Of a DNA stretch of 64,000 bases, positions 36,644 through 46,843 are shown piece after piece. The DNA is from a bacterium (GTDB lineage Bacteria; Patescibacteriota; Saccharimonadia; Saccharimonadales; UBA4665), in NCBI GenBank assembly GCA_021848145.1, contig JAJZMX010000004.1:124001-188000 (forward strand), written 5' to 3'. Made by a program: the position numbers and the translations under genes. The first letter of the stretch is position 1; each line of letters opens with the position of its first letter. The notes beneath the pieces were generated by a model. It was not told the DNA's origin. It searched no databases and worked only from the letters and a program-made list of their open reading frames with translations.

Positions 36644-37585
36644 ATGAATAGTATCGAAATTACTCCTGATAGGGAGAAACAGATGTTAGATGAACTAGCC
36701 AGTATAGCCGAGAGTCATGTTAACAGTTCCAACACTGAATTAGAGTTACTGTCAGTAGACCCGGAAACCTACCCTGCTCAACGAGCCTACCATGTTGAGG
36801 GCTTTCCTTTGTCTGCAAGAGAAATCGAAGGATTGGGAGTGCTTGCGAATGATAAGTTCCCTGACATACAGAGTCATCTTAATGATATAGAGGAAGAAAG
36901 CCTGGTAATAGAAAGTGTCGGTAAACTTTTAAATGATGGTAACAATGTTGTGTTGGTTACTAACCACGGAGACCTTATAGATATTGCTTTGGCTGAGGCC
37001 GCGGTTTACTGCAAACTGTATGACCAGGGCGTAGTTCCCCGAAGCGGAATTATTATTAGTAAGATCGTATCTTTAATGGGAGTTAGATTGGGCGAAAATG
37101 TGATACCTGCAGCAGACGCTCTAAAGTTTTTATGCAACGATATATTCCTTACTTTTCCGAGGACGGAAACCATTAGAAATTCTAACCTTGGATCTATTGT
37201 CGCTGAAGACATAGATAGAAACAATGAGCAGATGATAGGAAAGATTAATGAAGCTTTGGGCCAAGGAGGCATGTTGTTAGGTATGGCGGCTAGCGGCTCA
37301 GTAGATAAGACAGCTGGTGATAATATTATCCGCCTCGAAACATTGAGCCAAGGAACTTCAAGGATAATGATGCAACCTAATACGTTTGTCTTGCCCGTAG
37401 CTATATGGCTACAAGGAAAACATACAGTGTTTGAAATTTGCGATAACCCAAAGTCTTTACCTGATGTATCTTCTACTCATGCAGCGATGGAGGGCATTAG
37501 TAAAAGTCTAACCGATAAAGTTGAAGGTAAAACTTTTAAGTATTCTTCAGTTAGAGGCCTGGGTAAACTTTCGATCGAGAGTTGA
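36644..37585 (+). CDS. hypothetical protein, possibly PlsC-like acyltransferase
   Basis: ORF 313 aa; 'NNVVLVTNHGDLIDIALAEAAV' resembles an NHxxxxD-type motif. Confidence 0.45.
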   Translation: MNSIEITPDREKQMLDELASIAESHVNSSNTELELLSVDPETYPAQRAYHVEGFPLSAREIEGLGVLANDKFPDIQSHLNDIEEESLVIESVGKLLNDGNNVVLVTNHGDLIDIALAEAAVYCKLYDQGVVPRSGIIISKIVSLMGVRLGENVIPAADALKFLCNDIFLTFPRTETIRNSNLGSIVAEDIDRNNEQMIGKINEALGQGGMLLGMAASGSVDKTAGDNIIRLETLSQGTSRIMMQPNTFVLPVAIWLQGKHTVFEICDNPKSLPDVSSTHAAMEGISKSLTDKVEGKTFKYSSVRGLGKLSIES

Positions 37586-37604
37586 CTAAAATATTTGACG
37601 GGAA

Positions 37605-38252
37605 TTATTCCCAGACACGATGTAATGGTGTCTTAAGAGAACTAACCACCCTACCTGTCGTCTTAGCTCTTTTGACTATGGCGTCTTTATCTCCCGGTTC
37701 GACTCCAGCTAATAGAAGTCGGTAAGTAGAATAAAGGGCTATTTCTTGGGCTCGTCTTTTTAGCCCTGCTTCACCTTTTGCTTCGGCGTTTTGGAGAGTT
37801 GGCCTGTCTAAAACTACACTGCCTAGAAAATGCGCTCTAGGGCTATAATGCCAACCTTGAGTTACAATCGTAAGCACAGGCTCTGAATCGCCGCTGTATT
37901 GATTAGATTTAGCATCTAAAACATCAGCACTGTTTAAAAAATTTGTTAGCGTATTGTTAGATTCATCTTCAGTTTCAATTAGATGGTGAGGTATTTCTCC
38001 AGCTAATAGAGCATCAGCCATTAATGAAGCTTCACTACGCGAGTATTTTTCGTCACTAAGCCTAGTAGAATTTCCAGTACATACTATTACACTTCCCGCC
38101 TGGTCGAAAACTTCTGGATTTGATTTATATAGCTCAATTGTACGTATAGCGCGTGCTTGCGAATTTGGCGAAAGATGCGTCTGCCCATTTTCCTCAATAC
38201 TTAATCCCCCACCTAAAACGATTGCTTGTGGACTATCTAATAATTCTTTCAT
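37605..38252 (-). CDS. DUF218/YdcF-like protein
   Basis: 'AIVLGGGLSIEENGQ', 'VIVCTGNSTRLSDEKYSRSEASLMADALLAGEIPHHLIETEDESNNTLTNF'. Confidence 0.8.
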   Translation of the reverse strand: MKELLDSPQAIVLGGGLSIEENGQTHLSPNSQARAIRTIELYKSNPEVFDQAGSVIVCTGNSTRLSDEKYSRSEASLMADALLAGEIPHHLIETEDESNNTLTNFLNSADVLDAKSNQYSGDSEPVLTIVTQGWHYSPRAHFLGSVVLDRPTLQNAEAKGEAGLKRRAQEIALYSTYRLLLAGVEPGDKDAIVKRAKTTGRVVSSLKTPLHRVWE

Positions 38253-38270
38253 AGAAATAAGTTATATTAA

Positions 38271-38789
38271 TTAGGCTTCTGTTTGAATTAAAGTTTGATT
38301 GGCAATTTTCTCAACATAGCTTACAAGTTCTGGTAACTTATTTTCTATGCTTAGTAAAACCTCATCGGGAGGCGGAAGAAGACTGTCTTCTTCGTCGAAA
38401 CTAGGCTTGCCAACAACGAACTTGCCTTTTTCCTCCCTAATCTCTAGGTAACTATAATATTCACCATCATTATTGATTTCGGTGTCAAGAAATATACCAA
38501 AAACTCTACCTTTGGCATCGATATTATAACTATTTATTCCGCCTTTAATACCGATCTCCGGAACATTAACACTAAGGGTGACCATTTCGGGCTCATCATT
38601 TGACGGCCTAGTACTTACATGATCGCCATCTCTGTACTGGGGAATTAGGATACCTAGATTATCTATATGCTGGTCATGTTGCTCTAGCGCAGCTAAGAGG
38701 TAGGGGTTTCGCATGATCCGCTTAACTGAGCTAACAATTCCGGCTATTCTCTCTTGGCTTACACTAGGATTAATAACTTCACTCATCAA
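38271..38789 (-). CDS. hypothetical protein
   Basis: ORF 172 aa. Confidence 0.5.
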   Translation of the reverse strand: MMSEVINPSVSQERIAGIVSSVKRIMRNPYLLAALEQHDQHIDNLGILIPQYRDGDHVSTRPSNDEPEMVTLSVNVPEIGIKGGINSYNIDAKGRVFGIFLDTEINNDGEYYSYLEIREEKGKFVVGKPSFDEEDSLLPPPDEVLLSIENKLPELVSYVEKIANQTLIQTEA

Positions 38790-38993
38790 TATAGGATAAC
38801 ACTAAAGCATGAAAAAGTCAATGGAGTTTTGTCCTGTTTATTTGAGAGTGAGATTTGTTTATTATCAAGGTTCTTAGGTTTGTTATTGTATATAGCTAGT
38901 TGGGGGTGACTAACGGGTTAATTGCGTTTGTCGTTTCAATAGATGGTTCTATAACAGCCGACTTCATGAACTTATATATTGGCTTGGTTATTA

Positions 38994-40148
38994 TCATAAC
39001 CAAGGGTTATTTAAAAGTGAGTATTGGCTATTGAAGTACTCGCTTGTGGCCACTGCCCATAGCTGTTTACTGTTACCTTTTCTTATAAGAGATATGCCCC
39101 CGTCGATATTATCCTCTAAGCCAAAAAGTTCTTGTCCCTCACCAATGTGGCTAGCTACAGAAGAAGAAACTCCTGCTTCATAGCTCAAGCCAAACTTAAC
39201 GGCACCATAATTTATTAAAGCATTGTCTTGAGTCCATACTGTATCCCCGTGGTAATTGTCTTTAAGTTTTTTGGCTACTTCTCGTGGAGTGCACATGTAT
39301 CCGAAAGGTGTTTCTAAAATTTTCGCCCTGCCCCTAATTTCATCAAGTGGTAAAAGATCCTTATAGGTTTTAGGTATATACGCTAAGTTGTGTAATTCGT
39401 CAGATGATTCTTGCATAAGCGAAGCTTCGTTGTCTTTATATACTATGTAGCCTTCTTTAAGAATGAAGCTTCCTATCCCTTTTCTAAACATTTTATCTGC
39501 AAGATAACTTAATTCGGGTTCTTTAAGCAAACTGCCCATACCCAGCAAACCTCTTGCGGCTATGAAGTGTGCTTGGGGGTATATTACCGGATAGATGGGT
39601 TCTTCTTTGCCTGGCTGCGGTAACACCGAGTCTTTCCACATCGTAACTTTTAGTGCATAGCCACTTGAGCCTGTGGGAGGACGCTCTATAAAAATGTCAT
39701 CGTCTATATGGCTGACTATGTATCCTACTGCTTTTTTAAGGCTGGGTTTAATGTTATTGATTGTTTGTGCAAATACATGGGGACTGAGGCGGCTCAGGCC
39801 TTCAGTGGCTATCAAAAAAAGGGCTGTAGTATCACAAGCATTGTAGTCGGTTTTTCCTTCCCTTGAGGGTAAAGATGCCCCAGGTTTTTCATGGGCAATT
39901 TTTCCCTCTTCCGCGCCGTTTACAGTGTTACTCTTCTGAGCTTGGTAATATGCTCCAACTTCTATTCCAGATATTAGCAGTTCAGGTCTTGCAGATAAAA
40001 TTCCAGATGTAATAATATCTCTAGCAAAGACGGAGGGATAGCTTGGGAAGCCAGCGGAGTAACTAGTAATATTAGGAGTTAATTGTAGCTTAAATGGAGT
40101 AAACGGATCGGCCTCAGCTGCAGTACCAATAGCCGATAAAATTGACAT
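38994..40148 (-). CDS. hypothetical (alpha/alpha)6-barrel glycoside hydrolase-like protein
   Basis: 'SYPSVFARDIITSGILSA', 'KTDYNACDTTALFLIATEGLSRL', 'DTVWTQDNALINYGAVKFGL' resemble glycogen-debranching/GH15-type folds. Confidence 0.5.
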   Translation of the reverse strand: MSILSAIGTAAEADPFTPFKLQLTPNITSYSAGFPSYPSVFARDIITSGILSARPELLISGIEVGAYYQAQKSNTVNGAEEGKIAHEKPGASLPSREGKTDYNACDTTALFLIATEGLSRLSPHVFAQTINNIKPSLKKAVGYIVSHIDDDIFIERPPTGSSGYALKVTMWKDSVLPQPGKEEPIYPVIYPQAHFIAARGLLGMGSLLKEPELSYLADKMFRKGIGSFILKEGYIVYKDNEASLMQESSDELHNLAYIPKTYKDLLPLDEIRGRAKILETPFGYMCTPREVAKKLKDNYHGDTVWTQDNALINYGAVKFGLSYEAGVSSSVASHIGEGQELFGLEDNIDGGISLIRKGNSKQLWAVATSEYFNSQYSLLNNPWL

Positions 40149-40558
40149 ATACTTATACTACACAATAATTGGTGATTAATTAATACTGTTTGAGCTAATT
40201 GTTGGGTAGACCTAACGAGTCTAGCTTTATACCTACTTGTTCAAATTTCCTGTATCTTTTGAGTATTGCGCCATAGTTTTAACAAATTAAATTGCCCATA
40301 GAAACTTCTTCATAACGTTCTAAAACCCTGAATAATTTGTGGCAGGTAGCTTCTGGAATTGGTGTCAGTTTAAGTATAGTTGTAAAGCTAGAAAGATTAA
40401 TTTAATTTCTGGCCAAATTCTACTTTAACGTTTTGAACCTCTATGCTCACCTCTACATCTTAAGATGTTTTGTATCTAGCAATTTTGGCCAATGGCTTGA
40501 TACTTGCGCTGATTCACTGCTTATCTAGCTCTACTAAAGTTAAGCGAAAAGCAAAAAA

Positions 40559-41161
40559 CTAATTAACGTAATCCGAGAATGACTTAATTACATCGTCAAA
40601 TCGCTCACTGTCGTATAGCTTGTCAGGAAGTGGGTTTTCGATCTTCGAGTAACCATGACTTTTCACTCTAGTATCTGTCTCTTCTCCTAAAATTAAGCAT
40701 CGTTTACTTGGATTTATGATTTTGTTAGACCCGATTTGCCCGACCTGCTGTGTAAAATCCCTCGATACAGATAATACTTCTATCGGTTTTCTATCTTCTG
40801 TCTGTATCACCAATACCTTAATTGTTGTGCTTCCAGATAGACGAGCCATGCCATGTCCTTGTGGATCGTGTATCCAGTCCCCACCTTCTTTGTTTGTTCG
40901 TTTCAGAATAAGTGCTTTCTTGCCTTCGCGTTCCGGGACTAATATTTCATCTTGGTCGGGTTCGTTGCTGTTCATGTTGAAAACAGCACTAAAATACCAG
41001 AATATGCCAAAGCCATCTTCATTTTCAAATGTCCTTCGACCAGTACTCAGATATGGTTCAATAGAAGGTGTCTTAAATCCTCTTTGGCTTTCTCCGCTCC
41101 CGTATGACGTCTCAATAAACTCGCCTCGCATCTCCTCCATATTACACCTATTTACTAACAA
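40559..41161 (-). CDS. hypothetical protein
   Basis: ORF 200 aa. Confidence 0.5.
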   Translation of the reverse strand: MLVNRCNMEEMRGEFIETSYGSGESQRGFKTPSIEPYLSTGRRTFENEDGFGIFWYFSAVFNMNSNEPDQDEILVPEREGKKALILKRTNKEGGDWIHDPQGHGMARLSGSTTIKVLVIQTEDRKPIEVLSVSRDFTQQVGQIGSNKIINPSKRCLILGEETDTRVKSHGYSKIENPLPDKLYDSERFDDVIKSFSDYVN

Positions 41162-41950
41162 TTTCTTAGGATGGCAACCAGTACTATTTAGATAACTAGT
41201 AGCCTTTTTAATATATTAAATTCCCTATAAGGTTTATTATGAGTCTCTGACCCCATATGGCCTTGCCCTGATGCAATAATTAATGGAGCTTCTAACCTTT
41301 TTGGAGATTGGTTTGGCATGTATATCGTTACAGCCCCAAGGATCATTATCTAAGTTGATTAATATGATTTCCTTGGCAGCTTGTGCTTAATTGATTCTCA
41401 GTCGTACTCTTCTTTTTTGAAGCATTAATTCTGAGAAACCTTAACCATCAATGGATTTATAAAATCTTGAAATTAAGACTACTTGTTTGACCGGTGTTTA
41501 AATGTACTTTAGCGAATGGAGGATTAAGGGGCAGGCTGAAGAATGAGCAATTATTATTGTTTCAACATCCCAGTTAAATGTACGTTATCATCCTCTATAA
41601 AGTTCCTGGTTTCTTTTAGTTCTGGTTTTTATTGTATTCGGTAATAAAGGCCACCAGGCATATAGCCTGTATACTCAAGGTATTTTTTAGCGTCGGCAAA
41701 CCAGAAGTAATCTCTATCTTTGCCCCAGTTCCATAATGTACCCATGCAATTTTCATAGCCTAATCATACCAATAATTTCCATAATAATTAGGAAACATAA
41801 AGATGCCATAAACAAACTTCTTTATATAGCGAATAGGTTAGTAATGATGGGTGCATTACTGTTTTAAAATCTTTGTTGGACTCTATCATAAAGAAGTAAA
41901 AATTAATTTAGTATTGATTAACTATACGTATTATTGTATATTAAGCTATT

Positions 41951-42499
41951 ATGAGAAATTTCGAGAAACGACACAAGATTATTAGTGCGAGCCTAGCCTT
42001 AGCGGCCGGTTCTTTATCTCTGAGTGGTTGTGGGAATAATATCCCTAAAAGTGCTAACGAGATACCCGTAGCAACCAGTACACCTAACAGCAATTCACAA
42101 GGAGAAGGTATTAATATAACCAATCCGATCAATATTAACGGGGCTGGGAGTAGCTCTTCACTTAACGTTAACCCAATAAGAGCAAAATTAGTAAAGATTC
42201 TTAATAGTGTTGAACACGGGCTGCCGGCAGAGGTTCCTACCATGGCTTTATCTCTCCCTGGTTCTACAGAGACTATTGGTCAACCAATTATTTTCAATGT
42301 TAGTGGACAAACTTATGGTGCTTATGAACAAGGCGGACTTCCTGATTTCAGTCAAAGTCCTGCTAAGTTAGCCGCAAGTATGACTATTATTAAGGAAGAT
42401 GGCAATTTGTCTTTGGAGAACGCCTCGTTAACTAAAAACGGCGAGCTGGAAGATACACAATACCAGCCTGTTGGTTATGCTCTCAGTTCTAGTTCTTAA
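41951..42499 (+). CDS. predicted lipoprotein
   Basis: 'ASLALAAGSLSLSGCGNN' lipobox. Confidence 0.65.
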   Translation: MRNFEKRHKIISASLALAAGSLSLSGCGNNIPKSANEIPVATSTPNSNSQGEGINITNPININGAGSSSSLNVNPIRAKLVKILNSVEHGLPAEVPTMALSLPGSTETIGQPIIFNVSGQTYGAYEQGGLPDFSQSPAKLAASMTIIKEDGNLSLENASLTKNGELEDTQYQPVGYALSSSS

Positions 42500-42907
42500 T
42501 AGAATTACTAGTAAATAGTTATTTTTGGGCGTCCATGATGTCTTTTGCTATATCCTTCAAGGAGGCATTCATTATTTTCGTAGTAGGATATTACTTAGGC
42601 AAAAACCAAACTGATCTTTTAGTCTTTAAAATCTTAGGTTCTGTATCCAAGGAAAAATCTTGGTCATCCCTGCCGACTGCGAGACTATCGCAACCTGGTC
42701 CCTTTTAGTGAGCCTTTGTATACTTGTAAAGCTCATCATTATGGTTGATTCTACCATTCTGGTCAGGAAACCCGGTTGTCTTTCACTATGCCCAGCCTCC
42801 AAGGTTTTATGGTCGGATTTTGAACCAAACAACAGAGACAATCTTGTACAATGAGGCCATTTATCCGTTTCCAGCAACCACATAGCTTAGCTAAATATAG
42901 TCAAACT

Positions 42908-42965
42908 GGACTCGAACCTGACGGTTATATTGCCAAAATATTAGGCTCGTTTTACTTTAGCTTAC
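42908..42965 (-). repeat. 58-nt repeat, second copy
   Basis: See 52874-52931; equal length and conserved ends. Confidence 0.6.
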
Positions 42966-43052
42966 GCATATAAATTATCAAATTATAGGTGAAGTTTGTT
43001 TTAGCCTGTTTCTATTGCTTAGTTCTACCAAATGTAGTCGATGGGATTTAGT

Positions 43053-44948
43053 CTAATGCTTAATGTGCTTTTGAAGCAGTTGCCGAGCTTTAGTTTCGAA
43101 AGCTTCTGTGTCTTTAATACCTTCATCTCTGTACCAATCATCTAACTTGTACAAAATCTCGCCAATAAGTGGGCCGGTTGATAGGTTAAATTCCTGACCG
43201 AATTGAGCTAGGAGCCAATTCCCATCTATCCCAAGATCACGTTTAAGCGAGGGTTGCCTAAGTTCAGGTGGTTTCAACTGATATTTATGCCAAACATGCT
43301 CAATACTTTTAAATTTCGGTTTTGTACCGAACGTATGTCCTGGATGCCAGCTGGCAGCAGCATCAGCTCGATGCAGTTCAAGCAGGTCTTCAAAAGCTGT
43401 GTGACCTAGCATTCGTTGTTGGTGGCTGGGCCGCATTAACGGCAGGTCATCGATAGCCATGTGGTTGTAAATCATCCAGGTAATATCTTTAATATCATGA
43501 TTAGAAAACTTAAGCCTTCTTAGAATTGCCTTGGCCATTTCTGCTCCAACAGCATAATGTCTGTCAAAGCGGATGCGCCCGCCATGTGAACTCGGCGGTT
43601 TTATGCTGGTGGGGACTTTGCCTATATCATGCAGCAGGGCAGCCCATACCAGACGCTTGCTCGGGTTAACCGGTAAATAATCAAGAATAAGCAGTTCATG
43701 TTGCCAGACGTCACCCTCAGCATGAAATTGTGGCGGTTGGTTCACTCCTATGCCAGCGGTAACTTCGGGTAGTACCCGCTCTAAGACACCGAACTCATTT
43801 AAGTCTAACATTGCCTGGCGACGGCTTGGATGAATCAACAGACTGGACAGTTCATCACGCAAGCGGTCTATGGCAATTGCGGCAATATAACCACCCCCGA
43901 CCGCTTCTTTGATTGCCTGAACTGTACTGGGGTGATACGAAAAGCCCAAGTGGTTTTTGAACCTGACCGCGCGCATGATGCGCAGCGGGTCTTCCTTAAT
44001 ACGCTCCAGTGGCTGGCCTATAAAACGTATAAGATTGTTTTCGAGATCGTCAATTCCGCCAACGTAGTCAACCACAAAGTTTGTGCCCGGATCGAGTGCA
44101 ATGCCGTTAATAGTGAAATCACGACGTATTACATCGTCCTCCAGTTTGGCAAATGCTACCTTGGTTGCTTTGCGACCGCGGTGCGCTTCGATATCCTTTC
44201 TAAAAGTTGCTATCTCGAGTTCCTTAATCACATTGTTTTGAACAAACTTGACGCGTGTTACTCCGTAAGCTTGGGCTGTGTCATTGTATTTTGACAGCTT
44301 GAATTCAGGGATAGCCATAATTTCCGCCGGTGTAGCATTGGTGGCTAAATCGAAATCTTTCGGATGTCGTCCAAGCCAGAGATCTCTGACCGCTCCACCA
44401 ATTACGTAAGCTTCAAAATTATGTTGGTTCAGGATCTTGGTGACCCGGATAGCTAAATCATAATCGTGCGTTGCCGCTTCTTGAAACCAGATAGGTGCGA
44501 CCTCACGCATAAAAATAGCTACCGTTACTGGCCCGATGCCCTTGAATGCCAGCAGACGCGATTCAAGTTCGTTTAAATCTTTGGACTGTTTAAGTAATTG
44601 CGATACAGTACCATAATCTTCTTTTAAGTTCCTGGCTATTTGTAGTAACTTCGTGGCAGTTGAAAAATCATAGCGCACATAATGAGCCTTATCCAGTAGG
44701 GCAACAAGCGTGTCCCAATCGGTTTTAATTAGCTTATTAACGCTGGTGATGCCGGTATGTGTGATGGCATCATAAGCTTTACTAGCGACCTCTTGCTGTA
44801 TTGGTTTACCAAACAGCAGACAGGCCAGAAACCAACAAAAAAGCTGCGACTCTTTTTTAGAAGCCAAGTCTATGTTGAGTTGTCTCGCACTAATTTGATG
44901 ATCCGCTTTCATAGGCAGCCTTTGATTACGATTATAGGTTTCTGCCAA
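43053..44948 (-). CDS. CCA-adding enzyme/poly(A) polymerase with N-terminal HhH (EndoIII-like) domain
   Basis: 'AYVIGGAVRDLWLGRHPKDFDLATNA', 'RRDFTINGIALDP', HD domain 'AALLHDIGK'; N-terminal 'ESRLLAFKGIGPVTVAIFMREVAP'. Confidence 0.9.
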   Translation of the reverse strand: MAETYNRNQRLPMKADHQISARQLNIDLASKKESQLFCWFLACLLFGKPIQQEVASKAYDAITHTGITSVNKLIKTDWDTLVALLDKAHYVRYDFSTATKLLQIARNLKEDYGTVSQLLKQSKDLNELESRLLAFKGIGPVTVAIFMREVAPIWFQEAATHDYDLAIRVTKILNQHNFEAYVIGGAVRDLWLGRHPKDFDLATNATPAEIMAIPEFKLSKYNDTAQAYGVTRVKFVQNNVIKELEIATFRKDIEAHRGRKATKVAFAKLEDDVIRRDFTINGIALDPGTNFVVDYVGGIDDLENNLIRFIGQPLERIKEDPLRIMRAVRFKNHLGFSYHPSTVQAIKEAVGGGYIAAIAIDRLRDELSSLLIHPSRRQAMLDLNEFGVLERVLPEVTAGIGVNQPPQFHAEGDVWQHELLILDYLPVNPSKRLVWAALLHDIGKVPTSIKPPSSHGGRIRFDRHYAVGAEMAKAILRRLKFSNHDIKDITWMIYNHMAIDDLPLMRPSHQQRMLGHTAFEDLLELHRADAAASWHPGHTFGTKPKFKSIEHVWHKYQLKPPELRQPSLKRDLGIDGNWLLAQFGQEFNLSTGPLIGEILYKLDDWYRDEGIKDTEAFETKARQLLQKHIKH

Positions 44949-45225
44949 TCCGCTTTGGCGGCGATACCGGCTTCGTGCACGATATTAACAACATCATCGA
45001 TGATATCCTTCTAGGCATACGGGTCTCTTCATTAAGCATAAGCAGCTGGTTATCCAGTAAAGCATTAGATTCAACTATCCAGTATTTTTCATCATGTACG
45101 ACTACATGTATTTCTCTGTTAGGATAGTTATTTATGGTAACTGACCCGGGTTCTGCTTCGGGTAGAATCCCGATAATCTCGTCAGCAAAGTGCCTGAAGT
45201 AGCTAGAAATAATATAGGCTTTCAT
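44932..45225 (-). CDS. hypothetical protein
   Basis: ORF 97 aa. Confidence 0.45.
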   Translation of the reverse strand: MKAYIISSYFRHFADEIIGILPEAEPGSVTINNYPNREIHVVVHDEKYWIVESNALLDNQLLMLNEETRMPRRISSMMLLISCTKPVSPPKRIGRNL

Positions 45226-45227
45226 GA

Positions 45228-46067
45228 TTAACCTCCACGACTAACCAACGCCCAGGCCTTGTCCTGGATTACTCTCGAATGTTCGTTCGCAATATTACCC
45301 TTTATGCTTTTGGGCCAGAGGTACGAGTAAGTGTTAACCTTGCGGTAAATAGGCAATAAGTAGTTTACGCCGGCTAGAATGAGTGGCTTATGTTGTGACG
45401 AAAGGTAATAATGCAACCGGTGGTCGATTGTGCGGAAAAATTCCTCCAGCATTTCTTTGTCGACTTGTGAGACATTGTACTGACCATGGTATGCCTCCGA
45501 ACCTTTACCGTTGCCGGTTGGAGCAATAGTATGGGTCTCATGCCATTTAGGATTTTCATCATAGTGAAGAGTTGCATCCATATTAGCCGGAAAATCTTTC
45601 AAATGCACAGTACGCAAATGGAAGTGATTGCCTTCATAAAGCTGTACGTTTTTATGACCAAGCGCCAAGACAAAGTAAGACAGGTTCTCATGCATGGCTT
45701 TTAATAGTGGCTCCAGGTTAAAGCCTCGTTCTACAGTTAACATGTAGGTTGTTTGATGATCAGGGATGTGGTAATGACGGAAGAATCTGGAATGCATAAA
45801 CAATGCAAGGCTCTCCTGGTGCCGAGGCCAGAATTCATAATCCTTGAGTAGTTCCTGAACCGGACGTAACGTTTTCCTTAAATCACGTTTTGAGATAGCG
45901 GTATCTAGCAGAGCGATTTTCGTTTGCCGTAGCAGGTTCTTAAGCTCAATTTTGTTAGGATTGCTAGCGCCGGATGGGTCAAGTAAAGGCACATAAATCG
46001 TGACACAGTAAGGCTCCTTATAAGCCTTGAGTTCTTCCAGTTCATGCGGTTCAGGGAAGTCAATCAT
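45228..46067 (-). CDS. baeRF-like (bacterial archaeo-eukaryotic release factor family) protein
   Basis: 'YCVTIYVPLLDPSGASNPNKIELKNLLRQ', 'SLALFMHSRFFRHYHIPDH', 'KPLILAGVNYLLPIYRKVNTYSYLWPKSIKGN'. Confidence 0.65.
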   Translation of the reverse strand: MIDFPEPHELEELKAYKEPYCVTIYVPLLDPSGASNPNKIELKNLLRQTKIALLDTAISKRDLRKTLRPVQELLKDYEFWPRHQESLALFMHSRFFRHYHIPDHQTTYMLTVERGFNLEPLLKAMHENLSYFVLALGHKNVQLYEGNHFHLRTVHLKDFPANMDATLHYDENPKWHETHTIAPTGNGKGSEAYHGQYNVSQVDKEMLEEFFRTIDHRLHYYLSSQHKPLILAGVNYLLPIYRKVNTYSYLWPKSIKGNIANEHSRVIQDKAWALVSRGG

Positions 46068-46551
46068 GCCATCCTCCTCGCTTCATTAAACCGGTCAACA
46101 TCCAGGTCCATAAACTTGTAGAACTTGCCCTGCGCCCTGCTAGCAGTCTTAGTGCGGAACAAAAATGCAAGGTTGTTTCGCTGAAATATATTGAAGAATG
46201 TCCGCCAGCTGATTGCTTGATATAAATATTTGGTTCATCGTCTTCAAAAGTAATGTACATATCGCCACGATCCAATCCATCTTCAGCGCCAACTATAAGA
46301 ACTGGATGGCCGTACCTGTATTCTGTCCAGCTATTAATAAGGTCGTGATTAGTAGTGTAGTATTCATGGCTTGAAATGCCTGTTATCATTAGATGCTTAG
46401 CTGATTTAATAAGGTCATCATCAAGCCATTTGTCGTAGTCTTCCTGCGTATTCACATCGCCAATAAGCTCCGCATAATCTATGGGCATAACTTCGGAAGT
46501 ATCACGCGGCAGCGAAAACGGCGTGTTGTCATCTGTAGGTAATTGTGTCAT
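46060..46551 (-). pseudogene. frameshifted paralog of 16465-16980 hypothetical
   Basis: Homology to the paralog ends at 'DDEPNIYIKQ'; the shifted frame reads SWRTFFNIFQRNNLAFLFRTKTASRAQGKFYKFMDLDVDRFNEARRMA*, matching paralog SWKKFFEIFDKNELAFLYKRK...SKFYKF. Confidence 0.75.
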
Positions 46552-46576
46552 ATGTCCTACTTTCTTGAGTTTTGCC

Positions 46577-46843
46577 CTAATCTTGCGGGCTTCGCAAAAT
46601 TTCTTTGAGCATTATGTGATCTTGATTAATAAACATTTCCAATTCTTTGCAACGGGTCATGAAGTCGACACGGCTCTTGAATGTATCATTGGCTGGATAC
46701 AGCCTCAAAAAATCAATGACTGTCTCTGGGGAGCCTATGCTTTTTACCAGCCTTAGTATTTTAGTGCGTGTGACCGGAAACTTATTGTGCTGAGCGAGAC
46801 TTAGAAATTGGCGTGCCGGTGGAAGTTGGTTGGTGTAAGTCAT
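46577..46843 (-). CDS. hypothetical protein
   Basis: ORF 88 aa. Confidence 0.5.
   Translation of the reverse strand: MTYTNQLPPARQFLSLAQHNKFPVTRTKILRLVKSIGSPETVIDFLRLYPANDTFKSRVDFMTRCKELEMFINQDHIMLKEILRSPQD

Noticed and set aside
42900-42970. Possible tmRNA or complete tRNA on the minus strand
   Set aside because: No acceptor pairing or anticodon arm could be built; the T-stem has an A-A mismatch; tmRNA landmarks and tag ORF absent. Kept only as a repeat.
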